Below, piece after piece: positions 35,519-46,794 of a stretch of 64,000 nt of DNA (position 1 is the first letter of the stretch; each line of letters starts with the position of its first letter). The stretch comes from Madurella fahalii. Its lineage: Eukaryota > Ascomycota > Sordariomycetes > Sordariales. The stretch is from contig CM056874.1 of assembly GCA_029876055.1 (NCBI GenBank), forward strand, positions 62,001 through 126,000, written 5' to 3'. The position numbers and the translations under genes are program-made. Below the pieces are notes generated by a model. The model saw nothing but the letters and a program-made list of their open reading frames with translations. It was not told where the DNA came from and ran no database searches.

Positions 35519-36761
35519 TCCGTCGACGCTTCCGATCAGAGCCAGATCCCAGCCGGTGTCTGACACCAACCGGTCGTGTTCTGTGGGCCTGACTCCGCAT
35601 TGTTGATCAAAACTGTGGAGACTAGTTAGAAGATGCAATGCAGCCAACGCGTCAGGTTTTCAGATACTTCCGTGGGCCCACCACATCAGGACAGCAACAA
35701 CATCCTCTACGCAGGCGTCGCCTGGCTAACACGGCAACACTGCTAAACAGGTACTGGAGCAAGATCTGCCTCTACGTTGGGTCACTCTCGTGACGTACTC
35801 GTGCGGCATCCACATCCCGGAGCGGCGTAGGCCCGTTGTGATGTGTGAAGCTGATGAGAACAGGCACGACGGTACAATAGTTGTGACTACAATGTGCAAG
35901 AGTGGGAACGAATGTGAGTGACAAAATATACAATTCTGCACCTTGTTGGTAAAGGCTAACGGATTGATCAGCCCACTAGGTGTATCTTCGAGGCCAGCCG
36001 ATGCCTGGCAAGCACGAACCCCGGCACAACAGCGGCCCCGTGTCACGCAGTATGCGTAATACACAGTCAACGATGCTAACGCGGCTCACATGCAGCTGGG
36101 CATGTGTAAAACTTCTGTTTCAAGAAGTGTCGGTTCTGCGACTGTGACCGGCGCGTCGCGCGTCTGCTGCGCCCTTTCAAATGTCAATACAGAGATCAGA
36201 AACGTTGGGAGTTATAACAGTTGGGCGTGTCCAGCGTCGGAGCCTCGGGCAGGTCTAGTTTCAGTCACATAGTTTCCTGCGTTCGAGTTGCTTTGCATTA
36301 GTTTGGATTGGGAGGCCAGTGTATCTTGGCCGGGGGCACCCACGAAGTCGGGATATTGGAGTTACAGTAGCTGAGCGCACAGGTCCCCCATCCAACAGCC
36401 AAGCCCGATTCCCTTTGTTACTGCAGTTTGTCAATTTAGGTAATTATACGCATGAACGTCGTGTGCAACGGCACTTCGTAAAGATATCGTGATCATCCTT
36501 AACGGGATCAAGCCATTACTGATTCTTACTAAATGTATGTGTAAGCCACCTTAGCTTGCCTTATTTAGTGTCCGTGGCGCACTGCATTGCATGCATGTGC
36601 AAATGTTGGATGCGGACACGGGATGATGCCGCCTCCAGATCAGCCCCCGCTTCTATAATAAGCGGATTGTTCAGCACACCATGCTAAAAAGCCCGGGCAC
36701 ACCTGTCTTGGGCTTAGCCTCTATGAATGTTGTAATCATTACGCGAGATGTAACTACTAAC
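35519..36761. other. Intergenic gap
   Basis: About 1.2 kb before the O-methyltransferase pseudogene. The short ORFs on both strands are unsupported. Confidence 0.45.
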
Positions 36762-38337
36762 ATGGCAAACACAGTCACGATTGAGAAGACAGAGGAACTA
36801 CTGCAGGAACTCCGTGCAGACGATGGCGCACCCTCTACGAAAGCTGCATTAATTCGTCGACTGAAGAGATTCGGACCACGCTGCAAGAACCTCCAGACAT
36901 TGCCAACTTTTACATCAAGAAGGTGGGCGCTCGATGGATCAGGATCGCGTTAGCACGTCTCGACAGACGGTTAAATACGAAGTAACCTGGTTCCCTCTCC
37001 CGGGGCGAGGAATAGGGACTCATCCTAATCATCATCAACACCTGCGTCGAGTTAGGAGTAATTATTCGATGCAGTACTCATAGAAGCCCTTGCATCAGCC
37101 GAGGAAATCTCAGCCAAAGTCGGCGTCGACGCTTCAATTCTGTGTACACCACTTACCAGTCCCTTGCTCTTTTAAAAAAAGATCCAGTACACATTGCTCT
37201 CACCACCCGTCAGACGAACTAACCACGTTCCCTTGACTCTCCAGCCCGCTTTCTCCGTGCTCTCACGGTAGAAGTATTTTCACCGTCACCTCAACAACCG
37301 CAAGCCCAACCTCGGCCCTGGCTCAATACGTTTACACTCACACCCATGCCTCGCTCTCCCTCTGCGGCCCGCCCGCCCACGCCTAGTAGCCTGCAGCCCT
37401 TACCCTGCCCATGAACCGCTTCTGGCGTGCCATTGATTACCTACGTAGCCACACTACGGCCAAGACCCGGGACCCGCGCCGTAACGGGCTCTCCTGGGCA
37501 ATGGGGCTTGAAGGGGAAGGGCTCGCATTCTTTGAGGCGCTCGAGCGCAATGAGCATGCGGATTTTTGGAAGGTCGATGGAGAGGGCTGAGTATGGACGA
37601 GGGACTCTTTCTTGGACAGCGTTGTGGAGGGAAGTGTCCCGGGCAGAGGGCGGCCAGGAGAGGGTGTTTGTGGTGGATGTTGGTGGTGGACGGGGGAGGG
37701 CGTTGCTAGAGATTATACGGGAATGTGAAAGCGAGCATGCTGAGGCCTTTATACGAGAGATGGTCTTGAAGGATTTGGAATTTGTCTTGGGTGGGAGAAG
37801 CCGGTCAGAGTCGAGGGGGTCAAGAACGTCGTGTTCGATTTCTTCGCAACGGGGGCGGAGCAGCCGGTCAGAGTCGAGGGGGTCAAGAACGTCGTGTTCG
37901 ATTTCTTCGCAACGGGGGCGGAGCAGCCAATCACGAGTAAGTTTTCTCAAGTATGTTTGGTTTGGGAGCGCCAGGCTAAATCGGTCGGGCTAGATGCCCA
38001 CGTATACCATCTCCGTCATGTCCTGCATGACTACTACAACGACAAAGCCCGTCATATCCTACATCAGGTGGTTGATGCCATGGGCTCGACGTCCAGGGTG
38101 GTGCTATGCGAGTGTACAATGCCGTAAGACAAGGATCTTGGGGATGAGATCTTTCCGTATCTCATGGACTTCCTTTTGTTCATGAGTGGGGGAATGGAAA
38201 GAACTGAGGCGCAATGGAGACAGCTGCTTGACAGCGTTGGGCTAGATGTTGTCCGCATTTGGAGGAGCAAGCAAAACCCCATAGAGGCAGACATTGAAGC
38301 CCAGTTGAAAGGCACTGATAGGCCTGACTTGGACTAA
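36762..38337 (+). pseudogene. O-methyltransferase pseudogene (SAM-dependent, secondary-metabolism type)
   Basis: This is a broken copy of a plant/fungal-type SAM O-methyltransferase. The N-terminal piece (from MANTVTIEKTEELLQEL) loses frame near 36880. Later pieces show GLAFFEALERNEHADFWKV, then, in another frame, VFVVDVGGGRGRALLEI (the SAM-binding motif), then after a further shift near 37790 VKNVVFDFFATGAEQP. An apparently normal intron (about 37936-37992, GTAAGT...GCTAG) leads to YHLRHVLHDY, the catalytic-His region. The frame then hits TAA at 38125-38127 before an otherwise intact C-terminus (GGMERTEAQWRQLLDSVGL) ending at 38337. With at least two or three frameshifts, one nonsense codon and a tandem duplication inside it, a functional product is not expected. 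It may once have tailored a polyketide. Confidence 0.85.
37799..37924 (+). repeat. Exact 63-bp tandem duplication inside the O-methyltransferase pseudogene
   Basis: Bases 37799-37861 are repeated without a mismatch at 37862-37924. The unit is 21 codons long, so the local frame is preserved and the segment FFATGAEQP appears twice. The absence of divergence suggests the duplication is recent compared with the frameshifts around it, or is an assembly artefact. Confidence 0.95.
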
Positions 38338-38521
38338 CTTAGGTTATTAAGGTGCTATTTCAACATGTGTGATGATCAAGTGGTACTTTCCTCGCTGCGC
38401 AACAGGGTTAATTATCTAACGCTTAGACTATGAAACTACCGGCCAAGACCCCCATAGACGCTCATAACAGCAGTACTATACTGTACAAATAGGATCGCGC
38501 CGACAGGATCTGATGACGTCT

Positions 38522-40220
38522 TCAGCACCTTGTCAACTCGGGCGTGCCCTCGGCGCGAGGAAACGAAAACTTTGTCTCGACGAATACTTTTTGCATTGAA
38601 TCATCTTTGGCATCAAATTTGTGGAAGACTTTATCGAGATCTTCGAGCCTGAAACGATGTGAGAGCATCTGAGTGGGATCCAACTGGCCCTGCTGGACCT
38701 TGTGCAACAACTCTTCCCAGTACTTGTGTACGGGTGCTTGGCCGTTGCCGATGAGCCGGATCCCGCGCTGCATTAGAGAGCCAACGTTGAAGTGGTTGGT
38801 CTATCAGCAAACTTAGCAGTTGGCTCTCACGGCCGGACGCGCGACAAGAGTTGGTGGATCAAACTCACGTATCCCACATAGACACCTGTGATGCCGGCCC
38901 GGCCATAATTCCTAACCCCTTCAACCATCTCATTCAGAATCTCGCTCGTGTCAGTCTCGGCACCAAGCGACATCTCGAGCCAGTGCATCCAGCCCTTGGC
39001 GTATTCGCCTGCAGCACATTCGATAGCCACGTCGGGCCCGCGGCCGCCGCACAGCTCCTTGAGTTTGCTCACGACCGTTTCTTTGTTCGTGACGCCGAAG
39101 CTGAGCTTCTTGTAGTCGATCAACTCGATCTTGTCCTTGTGTTTTGCGGGCCAGCGGCTAGAAATGAATGACAGACGGGGCTCGGTGTCGACAAAGATGA
39201 TTTTGCTTGCGCCCTCATCGATGGCGTAGACACCAGCCATCTGGCCGATTGGGCCGGCACCGAAAATCGCGACTTGGTCGTTGGGGTAGACGGCTGTATC
39301 TTTGACGGCGTTATAGGCGGTTGGGAGGACGTCGGAGAGATACAACGCTGATGCACCGGTTAGAGACACGGCAGGGCGAAATAAGAGAGTTACACAATCT
39401 GCTAAGGCATTACCTTTCTCATCGGGGACATCATCAGGAATCTCCAGGAGGTTGACGTCTGCAAGCGGCACACGCACGTACTCGGCCTGGCCACCGGCGA
39501 AGCCGCCCGTAAGATGCGAGTACCCGAAAATGCCCGCAGTCCGCGCACCGTATAGCGCCTTGGCTGCCGTGTTGGAGTTGGTCTTCTCGCATTGCGACGA
39601 AAGCTGTTGCTTGCAGTAGAAGCACTGCCCGAATACAAACGGGTCAGCATTGGCTTAAATCATCGACGGGTTGGTGAGGAGCGCACCTCTCCGCATGCGA
39701 TCTGGAACGACGCAACATATCGTTTCCCGACCTTGACCTTCTGAACTGCCGGCCCGACTTGTTCCACGATACCACAAAACTCATGCCCGAGAATGTCGCC
39801 TTTGTTCATCTGGACAATTGCTCCTATGGCTGGTTAGGACCCCTTACTCGCCCGTTGTCCGTTGCGATAGATGCCGGTGCGCCGTACCATGCAGCAAATG
39901 CAAATCACTCCCGCACACTGTAGTCCCCGTAACCTTCAATATCACATCCCAGTCTTCGAGGATTCGGGGCTTGGGAACGTCGACTATTAAACGGGATTAT
40001 CGGTCAGCAGGGACTTATAATTATGCCAATCCTAAGCTAGGAAGTAGCAGGCCTAAGGTAACGCACCGATTTCTACCTTCTGCTTGCCCTGCCAAACCAG
40101 CGCCTTCATATTCTCATTTGGGTCTCCCGCTCCTGCGTAGTTCGAGATATCCTGCTTGATGTTCTCTTGGCCATGACCAACGAGCGTCTCGGCCGCGTAC
40201 GCCGCTTGCGATGCCGCCAT
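38522..40220 (-). CDS. Zinc alcohol dehydrogenase (glutathione-independent formaldehyde dehydrogenase-like)
   Basis: This is a medium-chain NAD-dependent zinc dehydrogenase. Six exons, 40220-40067, 39983-39888, 39823-39687, 39624-39414, 39347-38869 and 38800-38522, give 451 aa with exact phases. Catalytic-zinc ligands are Cys75 (VCGSDLHLLHG) and His97 (LGHEF). The structural zinc site is Cys127, Cys130, Cys133 and Cys141 in the order C-x2-C-x2-C-x7-C. The Rossmann motif is FGAGPIGQMAG, followed by FVDTEPRL. The intron at 39413-39348 is 66 nt, in frame and stop-free; read through, it would insert 22 residues into the conserved DEKALYLSDVLPTAYN block, so splicing is strongly favoured. An N-terminal extension of about 35 residues precedes the usual start. 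The context (next to methyltransferase and P450 pseudogenes) gives no firm pathway. Confidence 0.92.
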
Positions 40221-41196
40221 TATGTCAATTCCGTTCAGTGGTATCAACCAGAGTTTAATGAAGTCGCAACGATTGAAATATGAGATCCCAGATACTGTAA
40301 CGGTGAGCGCAGCGATGCTTTTACTATCTAGTCTATTATTTACTGCAAGCGACCGCAAGCAGGAGCCACGCTTTAAGAAGGGGTTCGATTAAAGGATCAC
40401 ACCAACAAGCTGCGATCCGCTGCCGCAATTGGATCCCAATCAAAGAAGCGGGGTTGCCATAGATAGTGATGACGATATCGAGTCGTCATGGTAGCCACAT
40501 GGCCCGGTGCTCCATGGCTCTGTGATGGTGCTTGGTATCGACGGTCACAGACGTCATGGATTTGTAGGCGATGGTCGCGCTACAACGCTGCGCCCCACTT
40601 AGCACCCAGAAAAATGCAAGGTACGAAGCACCTATGGTACGAATCAATCCGCATAGTTAAGAGGTGGGCAAAATTCTTCCTGCTTCTGTAGAAACAAAAT
40701 GGTTGTTTGTAACTTTCTTGCTGTTCGCGCGAGTCGTCACGATCTTTGACCATAGCTTGCGAATGGCTACAGAGCCTCCAGTCTCGTCATTGATTACTCC
40801 AAATAAGTTACTGTATTATTCAACTGCCAGCTTTGGCATTGCCTTTCGCTCTTGCCAAAATGACGAAACACACTGGTTCCGAAGACCGCTGCTCTGTTGT
40901 TCTGAACAACACATCTCAATTCCGTATACCAACATGGCATTGATACGGTCTGGACTTGCTCTGTTCGATTCATGTTGATAGCGATTTAACAGTCCCTTTG
41001 AGACCCCGAAACAACGCGATTCTTCCACTGTTTGTGCCTGGCACTTTTGTCTTCACACGCCCGATTTCAACCCACCAACACCAGGGACTACCAGCATTTC
41101 TGAAGAAGATCCGGTCTCCGCAACCAGCACCCCCAGAAGTCATGTTGATTGTAGTGTAATATAATTGTCAAGCAAAGCGACGCTGCTAAACCTGAA
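40221..41196. other. Intergenic region between divergent genes
   Basis: About 1 kb containing the likely promoters of the dehydrogenase (minus) and the single-pass membrane protein (plus). No repeat or RNA gene was recognised. Confidence 0.45.
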
Positions 41197-41655
41197 ATGG
41201 GTCTGCTCACAGCCAACGCCTCGCGCTTGGTCAGTCGAACGGCAGTTGGGCCCGCGGTTGGGACACGTGCAACAGATGCCGCTGCGGCATCACCGGCGCT
41301 ACTGATCCCAAAAAGAACTAGCCAGAGGCCCGAGGCTTTGAGTTCACCGGCAACCATCGGCATCATAGTCGCAGCCTCTTTTGTTATCGCGCTGGTCATC
41401 GCCGCGGTGGTATTCTGCTTGTGGTGGTCACGCAGACGCAGGAGCCCAGATATGGATACTGAGTTGCAAGCAGCTTCAATCGAGCCTCCGGCTCCTCAGC
41501 CGGCCCAAGCTCAAGTCCAGCAATCTAGTAACAGTTACCAGAAATGGAAAGAACGACGTGATTTACGAGCGAAAGAATACAGTCAGTGGGCGCGGATGAA
41601 ACGCGCTGAGACGGCCCAACGGAGGGCTTCGGGGTCGCTTTATACCGGCAGGTAG
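41197..41655 (+). CDS. Single-pass membrane protein, 152 aa, hypothetical
   Basis: A 50-residue Ala/Thr/Ser-rich, presumably extracytoplasmic N-terminus precedes one strong transmembrane helix (IGIIVAASFVIALVIAAVVF, about residues 54-73). A stop-transfer cluster follows (WWSRRRRS), then a cytoplasmic tail with a Pro/Ala/Gln stretch and a very basic coiled-coil-like end (WKERRDLRAKEYSQWARMKR). No signal peptide is obvious, so an upstream exon is possible. This layout is common among small fungal surface/sensor-like proteins, but no family was recognised. Confidence 0.6.
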   Translation: MGLLTANASRLVSRTAVGPAVGTRATDAAAASPALLIPKRTSQRPEALSSPATIGIIVAASFVIALVIAAVVFCLWWSRRRRSPDMDTELQAASIEPPAPQPAQAQVQQSSNSYQKWKERRDLRAKEYSQWARMKRAETAQRRASGSLYTGR

Positions 41656-42339
41656 GATGCTTTGCGTCTGTTGATTAACAACCTACAATCCTTTTATCCA
41701 AGTTCCAAGTGCCATTCCCACTAGCGCTCTTAACCCTATATTCCAACAAGCACCGACACTATGGCGAGGCCACTCTGTTTCCCATTTCTCGCCGTAGACG
41801 TGATACACCGCGACGCCTGTAGTAACACGCATATCTAGTTGGGTGAATAGGTAATGAGACGCCCAACAGGGGTTCTACCCTACAGCTCGAACCAGCAAAT
41901 ATATTGATATTATGCCGCGCTATAGCCTGCAGAACTAATATCCTTGCAACATGGTCAAGTTGCAACGGGGGCCAGTCATCTCCTCGGCTTTGCCAAGGCG
42001 TCTTGGTCGAGTTCGCCGTCGATGATTGCATAGGTATGTGTCAAGCCTATCTCGCGGGAACATGCCCTACAGGCCGGCCGGCAATACTACCTTAATCAAA
42101 GCATTCTCGGTAAGCGCGCTGCCCCTCAATTCGTCAACCGGTCACTAGTATTCTGCAAACCGCCCATTCACAGATGCTCGGTTGCCGATGTAACCGTTCC
42201 CGGCAGGTATCTCAATGTAAGAGCGTCTACTCCATTGTTACCCAGCCTTTGTCTTTTACCTCGTCGAAGAGGGGTCCGTACCTCCCCAACATCCCGAAAG
42301 CCACCAGGTTTGCCCCGTAAAGCACCTACAGCTAGTGCA
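41656..42339. other. Intergenic gap
   Basis: About 680 bp upstream of the P450 pseudogene; nothing recognised. Confidence 0.4.
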
Positions 42340-44197
42340 ATGGCCCAAACCGATTCGCTTCTAGAAGGCCTCGGAGGACCTGTGCTAGTATTCCTCGCTG
42401 GCGCAACCGCCGCCTACCTGCTAGCGATGAGGGTTTGGGGTCGGTATCGCCTGCGGCACATCAAGGGCCCGCTCTGGGCCGGGTGGACCGACCTCTGGCT
42501 CATCTACACAACAGCGCGTTGTGAGATATTCGAGGGCTACGCCGAGCTTTACGAGAAATACGGTGAGAACCTTCGGTATACGCGCAAGAGTACTAGGCCT
42601 GCGTTAACTTGGGCCATGATCACTTGTTCGAATCAGTCCAAAATATGTCGCGTGCGGTGATGCCGCTGAAATGCGGCGGGTTTGGGCGGTACGCTCGCCG
42701 TTCGACCGCGCAGAGTGGTGGAAGGGCTTTCAGATGGATCCACCGTACGACTGCTCAGTCTCCCTGCGCGATTACGACATCCACCATGCTTTACGCGTGA
42801 AACTGCTTCCAGGGTTGCGTTCTAAGGCCTAACCGACAGCCCAACTTCTATGACTTAAAAGGGCGTTGGCCTAACTCACTACGTAGTACAACGGCAGAGG
42901 TGTTGAGGGCATCCATGAATCAATTGATGCTGGCGTCTCGCGCTTCGTTCGTTTGATCGAGAAGAAATACCTTTCAACGGAAATAGAGTACCGTCCGGTG
43001 GATTTCGCGAGAAAGATGCAGTACCACACCATAGACCTGGTCTCCGAGCTTGCTTTCGGCGAACCCTTTGGCTTTGTCGGGGCTGATCAAGATCTCTGGG
43101 GTTACATCAGGCAGCTGCATGACTCTCGGCCTATATTCCAGTTAGTATGCCTGATGCCTTGACTAGGTACTTTACGGCAATCACCAGTCGGGAAATTGTT
43201 GCAGCTGTCGGACAAAGACGTTGTTGGGCTTGGTCGCTTGATTCGGTGAGTTAGCCCAACAAGTGGTCTAGGTTCGCAAGCGTCCAGAATTCCTCGCTTA
43301 CGGCCCTGTGATAGTACTGCGAAATCCGTCGTTGCGAAACGGTTGGACCTGGCAAAATCGAACGCTCAGATATACTCGGTTCTTGGATCCGGAGAGGCGT
43401 CACTCAAGCGGAGGTGGAACAAGAAGCGATGGTCCAGATGTAAAGCACCCTTCCCTTTCATCAAGAGCCGAAGCCGAAGTTTATATAGTAGGCGAAAGCT
43501 GATATTCACTGACTTAGTCTCGCGGGGGCCGACACAACATCATCACCCATCATTGCTGTCATTGCTCATGTAATCACGAAACCCGGCCTTTATCGGCAGA
43601 TGCAGGATGAGATCGACAAGGCGGCTGTTGACGGCAGGATATCGTCGCCTGTTGCTTACGCCGAGGCGAGGAAACTCCCCTTCCTTCAAGCCTGTATCAA
43701 AGAAGCGCTACGTATGCGGCCGCCCGTCAGCGGGACCATGCCTAAGGTCTCTAATGAGGATACGGTTGTGCGTGAGACTCACATCCCTGCGGGTACTTGC
43801 ATTGCATGGGCGGCAAAGCCATGTTTACGCGACCCAACGGTCTTCGGCGAGGATGCCGATATGTACCGGCCTGAGCGATGGTTATTGGCCAAGGGCAATA
43901 GGTTGACAGCTATGGAGAATGCTGTCGATCTGTCTTCGGGATCGGGAAGTGGGTGTGCCTAGGCCGACAACTTGCCTATTTCATGACAAACAAGACGCTT
44001 GTTGAGGTATGTTCCCATTCTGTTAGCAATACTCCGCCAACTCGGTACTAGATATGCTGACCGCCCGCTGCTAGCTATTTCGACTGTTCGATTTCGCGGT
44101 GATAAACGCAGCTAAACCTATTACACTGCTTGCCGTAGGGAGCGTGTTCTTTTCGGACTTCAAGTTACGCATTACAAAAAGAATGTTTGATACGTAA
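42340..44197 (+). pseudogene. Cytochrome P450 pseudogene
   Basis: This is the remains of a second P450, unrelated at sequence level to the one at 4.4-6.2 kb. A normal N-terminus with membrane anchor (VLVFLAGATAAYLLAMRVWG) and GYAELYEKYGENLR is followed by a frame loss near 42580-42660. DAAEMRRVWAVRSPF appears in a different phase. Further exons carry MQYHTIDLVSELAFGEPFGF, ADTTSSPIIAVIAHV (I-helix), IKEALRMRPPVSG (ExxR), and DADMYRPERWL. The heme loop GIGKWVCLGRQLAYF is shifted relative to the preceding exon near 43930, so the frame runs into a stop at the Cys loop. The final exon (FRLFDFAVINAAKPI...) ends at 44197. At least two frameshifts and several stops make it non-functional unless caused by sequence errors. 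Confidence 0.85.
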
Positions 44198-44939
44198 CAA
44201 GTCAGCCGCCTACAGCAGGCTATAATAACGGCCCCTCGGCTAGATGGGAAGCAGATGGAGAAAGTGGACACTTCGGTACCGCCCTGCTGAATAATACATA
44301 CTTATATTCGTGCATTGCGCGTTGACAATGGATGGACTCAGCTTCTGGTGCGGCGCACTCGTTAGTGCTTTCGGACGCTTGTATTCGGCTACCGTGCTTG
44401 TCGTTAACCGCGTCTCCGTATTTCGCGTGTTGGCGGCCCAGATGTGGGAGCGAGGCTGTCAGATTGTAATAGTATCGTAAACCCCCCCTGGTATATGTGG
44501 GGCCTTGGCCACCCGTTGTTCGCGAAGAACACACTGGCACGACGAGTTCGACTTCGACGAGCGCTGATAGATGGGTTAATGTCGTGAGGTCGGCAAGCGA
44601 CTCTTTAGGGGGTCCGTTCATAGTTTATCCTTGGTAACCTGGTGGAGATGGCGACGAAGTCAATACAACAGGTACCGTATGATGGAAAGATTATGCGTGT
44701 ACCTAGTGCGTAAGTGTGGGATGCCTCAGCTTGATTACCTAGAAGCTTAATGTTGAAACTGCTCCCAAAAGGTTTGGTCGTCGGGGATTGGCTGTTTCAG
44801 CGGCTGCAAGGGTGCCAAGGCCACGTGGCGACCCACCCACACAATTCCAGGTCAAGATGCCCGCATTCTCAGGTGTTGAACCTGACTTCAGGTCCATCAC
44901 TATACTGCGTGCTAACTCGGCCTGCTCCGTGCCAGGTCA
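44198..44939. other. Intergenic gap upstream of RFT1
   Basis: About 740 bp; short ORFs only. It marks the change from accessory genes and pseudogenes to housekeeping genes. Confidence 0.5.
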
Positions 44940-46727
44940 ATGGCAGCCCCAGAGATGGGGAATAACAGCACGCGAGCCCTACGGGGCGCGTCGCTTCTGA
45001 TCCTGCTGCAAGTAATCTCGCGCGCCGTCACCTTCGTCGCAAACCAAGTGTTGGTGCGTTTCCTGACTGCCCAGCTGCTGGGTGTGTCAACCCAGCTCGA
45101 AGTCTACTATTTATCTGTCATTTTCTTTGCTCGGGAGAGCTTGCGAGTCGCCATTCAGAGACAGGATTCTTCGGGTCTTTCGCCACCACCACCTTCATCG
45201 CAGAAGGGCGGCAAGACCGATGGCAAGGCCAACACGTCCGCCCAGGCCGTGATCAACCTCGGGTATCTCTCTATTGTCCTCGGCATTCCGCTTGCACTCT
45301 TCTTCGGATGGCTCTATCTCAACTCCCTAAGCTCAAGCACTCTCGAATCCGCCCCGAATCTCATCATTTCTCTTTACATCTACGCCCTTGCCGCCGTGTT
45401 AGAACTTGTCTCGGAGCCGGCCTTTGTCGTCATGCAAACTCGGCTGCAGTTCGGCACCAGGGCGGCTGCCGAGTCGGTAGCCACCTTCCTACGTTGCCTT
45501 ATCACCCTCGGCTCGGCGGTGTGGGGTGCTAACCGCGACGTAGGGGTCCTACCCTTCGCGCTCGGCCAGCTAAGTTACGGCATTGGCCTTCTGGGCGTGT
45601 ATGTTTGGCATGGGGCTGGGCTGGCAAAGAAAGAAGGGTTCTCTCTCCTACCAAGGCGCATCACCAGTACCGCCACCGACAGGCTGAGGCCGCCCCGGTC
45701 GACGGAAAGACCACTGTTCGTGCTATCGTACTTTTACCGGCCCACCCTGCAGCTTGCCTCCAGCATGATGGCCCAGAGCGTCGTCAAACACATCCTCACC
45801 CAAGGTGACACCTTCCTCGTCAGCATCCTCTCCACCCCGGCCGCGCAGGGTGTTTATGCGCTAGCCAACAACTACGGCGGTCTCCTCGCCCGGCTTGTCT
45901 TCCAGCCCGTCGAGGAAAGCAGCCGCAGCTACTTTAGCCGACTTCTAACACCATCCACCGCCGGCTCCGAGGAGCTCGACTCGTCCGCCATCCACCAAGC
46001 CACAAACGCGCTCCAATCTCTCCTCAAATCCTACTCGCTGCTCTCCTTGGTGATAGCCACCCTCCTCCCGCCCACGGCACCCCTGCTCCTCGCTCTGGTT
46101 GCCGGTCCCCGATGGTCGGGCTCTGGCGCCGGAGCCTGCCTTGCCGCCTACGCGTGGTACATCCCCCTGCTGGCCGTCAATGGCGTGGCGGAGGCCTTCG
46201 TCGCTTCGGTGGCGACAGAGACAGAGGTTCATCGCCAGTCTGCTTGGATGGGCGTCTTCTCGGTGGTCTTTGCGCTGAACGGGTTTGTGTTTCTGAGGCT
46301 GTTGGACATGGGAGCCGTGGGATTGGTGGTGGCTAACGGGATCAACATGGCGTGTCGTATCGCTTGGTGCGCCGTGTTTATCAGGGGGTACTTTAGACGG
46401 AAAGGAGCCAAGTTAGACGCATTGGGGATGCTGCCTAGCCCAGTGGCGTTGTTAGCCGGCGCGGTTACCGCGCAGCTCGTGAAGAGGGTTGTTGGCAGTG
46501 GTGCCGAGGCAGAAACGCAGAGTGCGAGACAGGTGATGGTGGACCTCATGAACGCTGCGGCTGTGGCAGTGCCGTTTGTCATCACTGTGTAAGTCACGCT
46601 TTGGGCTGTTGACGTAATTTTGCCCTCGGTTTCAAGTGTGCTAACTAAGGGCAGTGTTGTTTCTGAACGCAAATTTCTCTATGACGCCTTTCACAACCTC
46701 AAGGGAAAGCGGCAAACCAACTCCTGA
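44940..46727 (+). CDS. RFT1: RFT1-type Man5GlcNAc2-PP-dolichol translocation protein
   Basis: This ER multi-pass membrane protein is needed to bring the Man5GlcNAc2-PP-dolichol intermediate of N-glycosylation to the lumenal side. The long first exon (44940-46588) and a short second exon (46655-46727; intron GTAAGT...GGCAG with branch CTAAC) give 573 aa. Family landmarks near the N-terminus are LLILLQVISRAVTF, NQVLVRF, LLGVSTQLEVYY and FFARESLRVAIQRQ. In the middle are ALAAVLELVSEPAFVVMQ and GDTFLVSILSTPAAQGVYAL followed by NNYGGLLARLVFQPVEESSR. The expected 10-12 hydrophobic helices are present, and the basic C-terminus KFLYDAFHNLKGKR comes from exon 2. It is convergent with DBP3, with only 67 bp between the stop codons. 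It is single-copy and conserved in fungi, so it anchors this side of the window to core chromosome. Confidence 0.96.
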
Positions 46728-46794
46728 TAGCTGCCGGGTATAGTCGCGCAACAGCAAGACACGTCGCGATGTACACGCCGCTCCTTTATCTCCT

